DNA of 11,625 bases from an uncultured Flammeovirgaceae bacterium (GTDB taxonomy: Bacteria > Bacteroidota > Bacteroidia > Cytophagales > Cyclobacteriaceae): positions 1 to 11,625 of the forward strand of contig CAMLLI010000044.1 in the NCBI GenBank assembly GCA_946480685.1, written 5' to 3'. The notes below the pieces were generated by a model. That model was not told where the DNA came from. It made no database searches and saw only the letters and a list, made by a program, of their open reading frames with translations. Every line of letters starts with the position of its first letter. Position 1 is the stretch's first letter. Both the position numbers and the translations under genes were made by a program. This document shows positions 1 through 5,389 of this stretch, piece by piece.

Positions 1-457
1 CTACGTTGTTTTCAATAAGGCGCTCGCTCGCACCCATCAGTCGCAGTACATCATCTGCGAAGATGATTCCTGACACACTGATCAACGCTGATAAACCGAT
101 ACCTATATATATAGCCTGTACGGCAGCAACTTCTGCTGAAGCAATGTCCTTCTCGCCTACTCTGCGCGCTACCATCGCGGTAGCCCCCATACTCAAACCA
201 ATCGCAATGGAGTATATCAAGGTTAACACCGACTCGGTTAAACCAATGGTAGCCACGGCATCATTATCGCGCAGGCGACTTACAAAGTATACATCGACTA
301 CGGCAAACAATGATTCCATCAACATCTCGAGGATCATGGGGATGGAAAGCAGAAATATAGCACGATCTATACTGCCTGAAGTATATTCCTGCTCCTCGCC
401 TTTAATGGCTTTCTTAAATAATTTTATAAATGAACTGACTTTCGTACTAAATGACAT
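1..457 (-). CDS. MATE family efflux transporter, N-terminal part (cut by window edge)
   Basis: The first ~152 codons of an integral inner-membrane multidrug/toxin exporter, normally driven by a Na+ or H+ gradient. The translation starts MSFSTKVSSFIKLFKK, a charged cytoplasmic stretch of about 30 residues, and then enters the MatE domain: hydrophobic segments at about 33-56, 72-93 and 112-134, with the MATE-like stretch LLSIPMILEMLMESLF, then VDVYFVSRL and ARRVGEKD after the second segment. The reading frame stays open to base 1, so about two thirds of the usual ~450-residue protein lies outside. The ATG at 457 is the first start in frame with the domain; no Shine-Dalgarno is visible, as for nearly all genes here. 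It is the last of five minus-strand genes and is separated from the lipoprotein gene upstream by a terminator and a 300-base gap, so it should have its own promoter. Family assignment is firm; the substrate cannot be told. Confidence 0.9.
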   Translation of the reverse strand, partial: MSFSTKVSSFIKLFKKAIKGEEQEYTSGSIDRAIFLLSIPMILEMLMESLFAVVDVYFVSRLRDNDAVATIGLTESVLTLIYSIAIGLSMGATAMVARRVGEKDIASAEVAAVQAIYIGIGLSALISVSGIIFADDVLRLMGASERLIENNV

Positions 458-498
458 GGGGATAAGTTTAGTCGTAAGAAAAAAAATAATAACATGAC

Positions 499-517
499 AG
501 CTTCCGGAGCGGAAGCT
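499..517. promoter_or_regulatory. Perfect hairpin in the MATE leader
   Basis: AGCTTCCG (499-506), loop GAG, CGGAAGCT (510-517): an 8-bp perfect inverted repeat with a 3-base loop. On the plus strand it is followed by TTTTA, but no plus-strand gene ends here. On the minus strand it would lie in the 5' leader of the MATE gene, about 40 bases before the start, with a T-rich tract 12 bases after it. It could be an operator, a leader hairpin or a weak attenuator; the sequence alone does not decide. Confidence 0.4.
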
Positions 518-545
518 TTTACAAAACGCAGGTGCTTGGAAGTAC

Positions 546-553
546 CAAACTTA
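546..553 (-). promoter_or_regulatory. Candidate -7 box for the MATE gene
   Basis: Read on the minus strand this is TAAGTTTG, a full match to the Bacteroidota primary-sigma -7 consensus TAnnTTTG. No TTG/TTTG is found 19-21 bases upstream where the -33 element should be, so the call rests on one half of the promoter only. It would give a leader of about 80 bases that includes the hairpin at 499-517. Confidence 0.3.
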
Positions 554-711
554 GAATACGAGGAACATAGGCGTTACGAATTTGGAATCAGGTAATGGCT
601 CCAGAAGTTTATTGTCACGTAAATTATCAAAAATGGTTGTATGAATGGACTGAAAATTTCAAAATCTTTTTTACAACACGATTCATTCCCACCATGTCGC
701 AGTTCGAAAAC

Positions 712-734
712 AAAAAAAGGGGCGAACCCCTTCT
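712..734 (-). terminator. Intrinsic terminator of the DUF2807 lipoprotein gene
   Basis: On the minus strand: AAGGGG, loop TTCG, CCCCTT, then an unbroken T tract (A run 712-718 on the plus strand). The 6-bp stem begins about 30 bases after the stop codon of the lipoprotein gene, which ends at 762. It is a compact, typical rho-independent terminator with no other gene it could serve. Confidence 0.8.
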
Positions 735-761
735 TCTAAAAAACTATATATATCCTACTAA

Positions 762-1475
762 CTAGTCTTTCTCTACGGTACTTCCTCCGGATACATTTGA
801 GGTAACGGCAGGATTGCCGCGATATACTACAGAGCTTGCTCCGCTGGCAATTACATCCAGTTGATCAGACACCATTACTTTCACATTGCTGGCTCCGGAT
901 GCATCGAGCTCGGCTTCACGCACGGGATAGTCAAACGCAGAGAGTGTTGAGGCTCCGGATACTTTTCCTTCAATTGAATCACCTAAACCATAGAGGCGTA
1001 AACGAGATGCTCCTGATATATCTACATTCAATTCACGATAACCTGCATCAACCTGACAATCGGAAGCACCGGATAAAATGAAATCGAGATCATCATCACT
1101 TTCAAATCCTTTTATGGTAGAAACGCTCGCGCCTGAAAAGTTCACACCGTGCAACTCAGGCATCCTGATCGTTATATAGGTGTTGTGCTTGCGATTGGCG
1201 TTGTCTTCGTATTTGATCACGAGTGTGCTGCCCTCTTTATATACTTCGAGGTCGTCCAGGTTTCTGCGATCACCCTCCACATGAATACTATAGATGTTGG
1301 ATTGCTCTACGCTGATGTGAAAGTCACTGCCCATCTCCAGGCGATCAAAATCGATCAGTGAATAATCTTTTTCCTTATCCTGCAGCGGTCCCGGATCTTC
1401 TTCATCGCATGAAGTAAGGATGCAGGCACCAGCCAAAAACGTTGCAGATAGCAGAGTTTTAAAATATTTAGTCAT
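762..1475 (-). CDS. Head-GIN/DUF2807 lipoprotein with seven SGAS repeats, probably surface-exposed
   Basis: A 237-residue predicted lipoprotein; its biological role is not established. The N-terminus MTKYFKTLLSATFLAGACIL followed by TSC is a lipoprotein signal with lipobox LTSC, giving a mature N-terminus at Cys23. The next residues DEED are acidic, resembling the lipoprotein export signal that sends Bacteroidota lipoproteins to the cell surface. The C-terminal half carries the motif SGAS at residues 114, 135, 154, 173, 193 and 211 and SGGS at 229, spaced 18-21 residues apart. This is the signature of the DUF2807 (putative auto-transporter adhesin, head GIN) domain, which folds as a right-handed beta-helix. 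The start is ATG 1475: the frame can be extended to a GTG at 1511, but that would put 12 extra polar residues before the signal peptide. It is flanked by ~100 bases before the aldehyde dehydrogenase stop and by its own terminator. Domain and lipoprotein calls are firm; adhesion or envelope function is only inferred from the domain name. Confidence 0.9.
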   Translation of the reverse strand: MTKYFKTLLSATFLAGACILTSCDEEDPGPLQDKEKDYSLIDFDRLEMGSDFHISVEQSNIYSIHVEGDRRNLDDLEVYKEGSTLVIKYEDNANRKHNTYITIRMPELHGVNFSGASVSTIKGFESDDDLDFILSGASDCQVDAGYRELNVDISGASRLRLYGLGDSIEGKVSGASTLSAFDYPVREAELDASGASNVKVMVSDQLDVIASGASSVVYRGNPAVTSNVSGGSTVEKD

Positions 1476-1575
1476 TGTCTTAAGGGTTGTTCTGCCATCA
1501 AGACAACTCACTTTACCAATACCCCTATGCCCTCATTTTTTTCTGCAAAAAATTATTGTTAAAAAAAACCGAAGC

Positions 1576-2928
1576 TTACGCGATTGAGATCGTTTTTATG
1601 TTTACAAATTCGTGGATGCCTTCTTCCGACAATTCACGACCGTAACCGGATTTCTTTATACCTCCAAACGGCAATCGCACATCTGACTTCATCAGCGAAT
1701 TAATAAACACTGAGCCCGATTCAATTTCCCGTGCCACACGCTCACCACGATCGCGATCCGTTGTCCACACCGATGCTCCTAAACCATAGCGACTCGCGTT
1801 GGCAAATGCTATAGCTTCCTGATCAGTCGCTGCCGTTGTTACGGCTGCAAGTGGTCCGAATGTTTCTTCATCAAACGCAGGTATACCAGGCTTTACATTG
1901 TTGAGCAGTGCAGGTTTGAAATTACCGCCATCGCGTTCTCCACCGGTTATTAATTGTGCTCCCTGTTGAACAGATTGTTTCAATTGCTTTTCCAGTTCTT
2001 CGGCAAGATCGACACGTGCCAATGGACCGGTTGTGATTTTTTCATCGAACGGATTTCCTTGTCGCAGTGCATCTATACTCTGACGGAAACGATCGACAAA
2101 TTCATCTTGTATTTTCTGATGTACTATAAATCGTTTCGCTGCTATACACGATTGTCCTGCGTTCTGCATGCGCGATTGTGTAGCAATCTTTACCGTAAGA
2201 TCGAGATCGGCATCTTCGAGTACTATAAAGGGATCGCTGCCACCTAACTCGAGTACCGACTTCTTTATATTTTTACCTGCGAGTGCACCTACTTTAGAAC
2301 CGGCTGCTTCACTACCGGTTAAAGCAACACCCTGAACGATCTTCGCTTCGAGTATACTTTCAACTGCGGTGTTATCTATGAGAAGCGATTGAAATACACC
2401 ATCCGGTATACCGGCTTCATGAAAAATCTTTTCGATTGTCATAGAACATCGCGTAACGTTAGAAGAGTGTTTAAGCAACCCTACATTTCCCGCCATCAAC
2501 GCAGGTGCTGCATAACGGAATACTTGCCAGAACGGAAAGTTCCACGGCATAATAGCAAGTACAGCTCCTATAGGTTGATGCGCCACTAAACTTTTATAGG
2601 CCTCAGTCTTAATGATCTTGTCGGCCAGAAATGTTTCGGCATTCTGCGCGAAGTATTCACATCCTACGGCACACTTCTCAACCTCTGCACGCGACTCTGA
2701 AATTACTTTACCCATCTCCCACGTAATGATACGCGCATAGTCTTCTTTATTCTTGCGAAGTATGGAAGCGGCACGAAGCAATACATCGCTGCGCTGTGCA
2801 AATGTAGTCTTCTTCCAATGACTAAAGGCCAGCGTGGCTTTATCAAGCTTCGCCTGTATATCATGTGGTGTAAGCACCGGAAATTCGTCTATAACAGACT
2901 GATCAAATGGGTGGATGGATTTCAGCAT
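1576..2928 (-). CDS. NAD(P)-dependent aldehyde dehydrogenase, succinate-semialdehyde (Sad/YneI) type
   Basis: A cytoplasmic enzyme of the ALDH superfamily, 450 residues, oxidising an aldehyde to the acid with NAD(P)+. All key residues are present: Asn130 in IMPWNFPFWQ, the general-base Glu227 in VLELGGSDPFIVL, and the nucleophile Cys261 in QNAGQSCIAAKRF. The cofactor segment TGSEAAGSKVG (204-214), the EETFGPLA motif (354-361) and the C-terminal LPFGGIKKSGYGREL (419-433) are also intact. The compact length, the KHSSN segment at 153, ELGGSDPF and the SDVRLPFGG ending resemble E. coli Sad (YneI), so succinate semialdehyde is the likeliest substrate, but relatives act on other aldehydes. The start ATG 2928 gives MLKSIHPFDQ, a normal ALDH N-terminus. 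No GABA transaminase gene is adjacent. Upstream lies the cupin terminator, so it is probably transcribed on its own; a weak -7-like TATAGTTG lies about 40 bases before the start. A run of eight T follows shortly after its stop on the minus strand, but I see no convincing stem there. Confidence 0.92.
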   Translation of the reverse strand: MLKSIHPFDQSVIDEFPVLTPHDIQAKLDKATLAFSHWKKTTFAQRSDVLLRAASILRKNKEDYARIITWEMGKVISESRAEVEKCAVGCEYFAQNAETFLADKIIKTEAYKSLVAHQPIGAVLAIMPWNFPFWQVFRYAAPALMAGNVGLLKHSSNVTRCSMTIEKIFHEAGIPDGVFQSLLIDNTAVESILEAKIVQGVALTGSEAAGSKVGALAGKNIKKSVLELGGSDPFIVLEDADLDLTVKIATQSRMQNAGQSCIAAKRFIVHQKIQDEFVDRFRQSIDALRQGNPFDEKITTGPLARVDLAEELEKQLKQSVQQGAQLITGGERDGGNFKPALLNNVKPGIPAFDEETFGPLAAVTTAATDQEAIAFANASRYGLGASVWTTDRDRGERVAREIESGSVFINSLMKSDVRLPFGGIKKSGYGRELSEEGIHEFVNIKTISIA

Positions 2929-2986
2929 ACAAGTTTATCTTTCGTAAAAAACAAATGCGTGCGCAACTATAGTTCGGATATAAACT

Positions 2987-3023
2987 AAAAAATTGATGCC
3001 AATGTGGCGAACCACAATGGCAT
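2987..3023 (-). terminator. Intrinsic terminator downstream of the cupin gene
   Basis: On the minus strand: a 12-bp stem (3023-3012 with 3007-2996, one mismatch at the seventh pair) closed by a TTCG loop, then CAATTTTTT. It starts about 38 bases after the cupin stop codon. It closes the pafA-cupin unit and separates it from the aldehyde dehydrogenase gene, whose start is about 60 bases further on. Confidence 0.8.
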
Positions 3024-3060
3024 GCTATACTGTATAAAATATTTAGTGTAGAAAATTATA

Positions 3061-3429
3061 CTAAATCCACTCGAGGTTCTGAACAGTCTGTTCAACAACT
3101 ATATCTCCCGTGTGTTTGAGACTTTTGGGTTCGATCAGCATAATGCGCACCTCTTCATCGTTTGTCCACGGGCGATGTTCAACGCCTTTGGGTACGATCA
3201 GGATTTCTCCGGGCTTTGTGGCAATGGTTGGTTTATCGCGGAAGTCCATCATCAATGTACCCTGCAATACCACGAACAATTCGTCTTCACCATCATGTTT
3301 ATGCCAGATCAGCTCGCCTTTTACTTTAGCGATCTTTACATAGTTGTCATTCAGTTCACCTACAATATAGGGATGCCAATATTCGGAGAACCGGGTAAAT
3401 TTCTGTTCAAGGTCTACATGCATAATCAT
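3061..3429 (-). CDS. Small single-domain cupin protein
   Basis: A 122-residue one-barrel cupin (cupin_2 type). Both cupin motifs are complete: His43, His45 and Glu50 in HKHDGEDELFVVLQG, and His85 in PGEILIVPKGVEHRPWTN, giving the usual three-His/one-Glu metal site. Small cupins of this kind are found across bacteria as metal-dependent enzymes, sugar isomerases or binding proteins; nothing here fixes the substrate. No signal peptide, so it should be cytoplasmic. Two in-frame starts exist (ATG 3429 and ATG 3423); the longer is used here and neither has a Shine-Dalgarno. The pafA stop codon lies 60 bases upstream with no terminator between, so the two are probably cotranscribed. A near-perfect 20-bp palindrome sits in that gap, three bases before the start. 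The gene is followed by a strong terminator. Confidence 0.88.
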   Translation of the reverse strand: MIMHVDLEQKFTRFSEYWHPYIVGELNDNYVKIAKVKGELIWHKHDGEDELFVVLQGTLMMDFRDKPTIATKPGEILIVPKGVEHRPWTNDEEVRIMLIEPKSLKHTGDIVVEQTVQNLEWI

Positions 3430-3431
3430 AA

Positions 3432-3451
3432 AGGTTAGTACGTATTAACCT
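3432..3451. promoter_or_regulatory. Near-perfect 20-bp palindrome just before the cupin start
   Basis: AGGTTAGTACGTATTAACCT; nine of ten symmetric base pairs match (only 3438/3445 differ). It ends three bases before the cupin ATG, inside the 60-base pafA-cupin gap. A protein bound here would cover the expected translation start region or an internal promoter; as RNA it would form a hairpin hiding the ribosome site. Operator function is inference from symmetry and position. Confidence 0.4.
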
Positions 3452-3489
3452 ACGCACGAAATGCTATAAATGTTGCCCTTGCGGGGAAA

Positions 3490-5145
3490 TCACTCGAATA
3501 CTTCTTCTGCCGGATTGCCGGTACAAGCACTCGGATACTTGATGTTCAGCAAAGCTGAAATGGTTGGTGCTATATCTGTGATGGGATGATAGCGAACCGA
3601 TGTACCATGCTTGATGCCTTTACCGTAGAACAGCATCGGTATGTTTGTATCATATGCATACGGAGAACCGTGCGTTGTACCTTGTATCGATCCGGACTCA
3701 AACCAACCTGGCTCCAATACCACAACAATATCTCCCGAACGCTTCGGATGATATCCGCGAATCACAAGTCCTTTAACACCCTGATCGTTATAGTCACCCT
3801 GACGAAGCACACCTTCGGTATAGTAGTTGGCTACACCATCGATCGTCATCAGGAATTTACCGATCAGTTCGGCTACAATAAACATATCTATACCTGATGA
3901 CTTTGGACTTCCCTGAAACGCTTCGTGATTCAAAAAGATCTGTCCGTTGCTTACGTTGCTGATCAGTTTCTTTCCGGGGAAATATGTATTCAGGTATTCA
4001 TTCAGTTTTGCACTTGCATAGTCTTCATTGAAATATCCTGCCGGTATTTTATTATCCTTCAGGTATTGTGGCACGTCTGCTACTGCGTGGTCGGCCGTAA
4101 GGAACAAAGTATAATTACCGGCACCTACTTCTTTATCGAGTGTCTTTAACAGGTCGGCAATGTTACGATCGAGGCGCAGGTATGTATCTTCTACTTCAAT
4201 AGCATTCGGTCCAACAGCATGGCCTATAGCATCCGTAGTCGAGTATGATACACACAAAAAATCAGTAACGTCATCTTTACCCATCTTCTCATTTACGAAT
4301 GCAGTCTTTGCAAACTCCGTGAGAAAATCATTCGCAAAGGGTGTCATATATAGCAGCTCGTAATTTCCGTTCTGCTTGCGCATCTGTGGCAGGTTGTACG
4401 GAAATACTGGTTTTGTTTTACCGCTATATTTTTTTTCGTATGGAGAATCATCAGGTCCGCTTTCGGTATATTGCTCAATGGGCAACAACGTGTTCCATTC
4501 CTGTGACAGATATTTATCCGGAAGATTCAGCGCGTTGAATTTTTCTGCCCACTCCGGAAGTTTACTCATATAGTATGTACTTGAAATAAATCTTCCGCTG
4601 CCGCTGTCAAACCAGTAAGCAGCGTCTGCCATGTGGCCGGCCGGCAATACAGCACCGCGATCTTTAAATGACACGCCTACTACCTTGGCACGTTTCTGCG
4701 TAAATAGTTTTAACTCGTCTGTAACGGTAGACGACTGCATGCGCCAGGGGGATACATCGCCATTGCCGGAAGGAGCACCTACAATTTTCTGTAATGAATC
4801 CTCCACACAGTTTACCATCTTGCCTGACTTCCTATTATAAAAATCGTTTCCGATAATACCGTGTACCGCGGGTGTTGTGCCGGTATACACAGAAGCATGG
4901 CCAGGCCCGGTATAGGTTGGCACATAGTTGTAATGCGCATTCTTCATCATGAAGCCGCCTCCTATCAATCGCTTGAATCCGTCATTACCAAATTTGTTAT
5001 AGTATCGGTATAGATACTCCTGTCTCATCTGGTCTACCACAATACCCACTACCAGCTTCGGACGATCGTTTATTCCAGCCGGGGATGTCTGCGCAAATGC
5101 TGCACCGGAAATCAACAAAGCCAGCGCAAAAATGTATACTCTCAT
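3490..5145 (-). CDS. pafA: PafA-type alkaline phosphatase (phosphate monoesterase), periplasmic
   Basis: A 551-residue secreted enzyme of the alkaline phosphatase superfamily that releases phosphate from organic phosphomonoesters. A signal peptide MRVYIFALALLISGAAFA precedes QTSP, with cleavage expected after residue 18. Counting from ATG 5145, the zinc ligands and catalytic residues fall at or near the positions I recall for Elizabethkingia PafA: Asp38 (VVDQM), Thr79 nucleophile (YTGPGHASVYTG), Asn100 (GNDFY), Lys161 and Arg163 (SFKDRGAV), Asp305 and His309 (TTDAIGHAVG), Asp352-His353 (TADHAVADVP) and His492 (GTTHGSPYAYDTNIP). The Lys/Arg pair marks PafA-type monoesterases as opposed to diesterases of the same fold. 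The frame can be extended to a TTG at 5166, but the ATG at 5145 gives a clean signal peptide. It lies first in a probable two-gene unit with the cupin gene and diverges from the ABC permease gene. I see no clear Pho-box; PafA enzymes elsewhere are described as insensitive to phosphate. Confidence 0.93.
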   Translation of the reverse strand: MRVYIFALALLISGAAFAQTSPAGINDRPKLVVGIVVDQMRQEYLYRYYNKFGNDGFKRLIGGGFMMKNAHYNYVPTYTGPGHASVYTGTTPAVHGIIGNDFYNRKSGKMVNCVEDSLQKIVGAPSGNGDVSPWRMQSSTVTDELKLFTQKRAKVVGVSFKDRGAVLPAGHMADAAYWFDSGSGRFISSTYYMSKLPEWAEKFNALNLPDKYLSQEWNTLLPIEQYTESGPDDSPYEKKYSGKTKPVFPYNLPQMRKQNGNYELLYMTPFANDFLTEFAKTAFVNEKMGKDDVTDFLCVSYSTTDAIGHAVGPNAIEVEDTYLRLDRNIADLLKTLDKEVGAGNYTLFLTADHAVADVPQYLKDNKIPAGYFNEDYASAKLNEYLNTYFPGKKLISNVSNGQIFLNHEAFQGSPKSSGIDMFIVAELIGKFLMTIDGVANYYTEGVLRQGDYNDQGVKGLVIRGYHPKRSGDIVVVLEPGWFESGSIQGTTHGSPYAYDTNIPMLFYGKGIKHGTSVRYHPITDIAPTISALLNIKYPSACTGNPAEEVFE

Positions 5146-5389
5146 AGTTTGCAATAAAGTCAGCAAGATAACTAACGAACAAGTGCGTGAAATTAATCTT
5201 TTATGAATGGTTTGTTACCGGGCATTTAAACTTTCTGCACAAAGCAGGTTCATTTCCGTACAACAGGTCTGGTCATAACTGAACAATGCAATTTCGCGAA
5301 ATGCGTTTTTTCTGTGCTTCATGCATCCTTCCGTAAAATGCATGGTCTTTGTGTAACCAATCAGCAATGATAAAGTTTACCCTTGCATT
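5146..5389. promoter_or_regulatory. Divergent promoter region between pafA and the ABC permease gene
   Basis: 244 bases without a gene that must drive both neighbours. For the permease, TTTG at 5348-5351, a 19-base gap and TAAAGTTT at 5371-5378 form a partial match to the Bacteroidota promoter, which would give a leader of only about five bases. For pafA no good match was found; only a weak TATCTTG on the minus strand near 5165. A 12-bp perfect palindrome ATTTCGCGAAAT lies at 5291-5302. A 7-bp inverted repeat, CATGCAT (5320-5326) and ATGCATG (5338-5344), spans 25 bases just upstream of the putative -33 element. Confidence 0.4.
5320..5344. promoter_or_regulatory. Inverted repeat CATGCAT-N11-ATGCATG upstream of the permease gene
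   Basis: Two perfect 7-bp arms, centres 18 bp apart (about two helical turns), separated by 11 bases. The right arm ends three bases before the TTTG that could be the -33 element of the permease promoter. The geometry suits a dimeric transcription factor site; no family is recognised. Chance occurrence is possible. Confidence 0.3.

Larger units (their letters stand above)
458..761 (-). other. 304-base intergenic leader/promoter region of the MATE gene
   Basis: No convincing gene lies here. In minus-strand order the region holds the terminator of the lipoprotein gene (712-734), a stretch with no recognisable signal (about 555-711), a possible -7 box (546-553), a perfect 8-bp hairpin (499-517), a T-rich tract on the minus strand (479-486), and a short reading frame starting with ATG at 495. 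That frame would encode a ~23-residue leucine/phenylalanine-rich peptide running across the MATE start in another frame. Whether the short frame is translated is unknown. Confidence 0.5.

Noticed and set aside
6..497. Plus-strand open frame of 163 codons
   Set aside because: It lies antisense to the MATE gene, whose translation gives a clear membrane-domain match; the plus-strand product is low-complexity and resembles no family.
1476..1511. GTG start at 1511 for the DUF2807 lipoprotein
   Set aside because: It would add 12 polar residues before a good lipoprotein signal peptide; ATG 1475 places the positive charges and hydrophobic core correctly.
1549..1578. T tract after the aldehyde dehydrogenase stop, considered as an intrinsic terminator
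   Set aside because: Eight T are present on the minus strand, but no stem longer than about four clean pairs precedes them.
5146..5166. TTG start at 5166 for pafA
   Set aside because: ATG 5145 yields a standard signal peptide and active-site numbers that match the known enzyme.
5291..5302. Palindrome ATTTCGCGAAAT followed by a T run, considered as a terminator
   Set aside because: A 12-base palindrome has almost no loop, its extension is bulged, and no plus-strand gene ends upstream.
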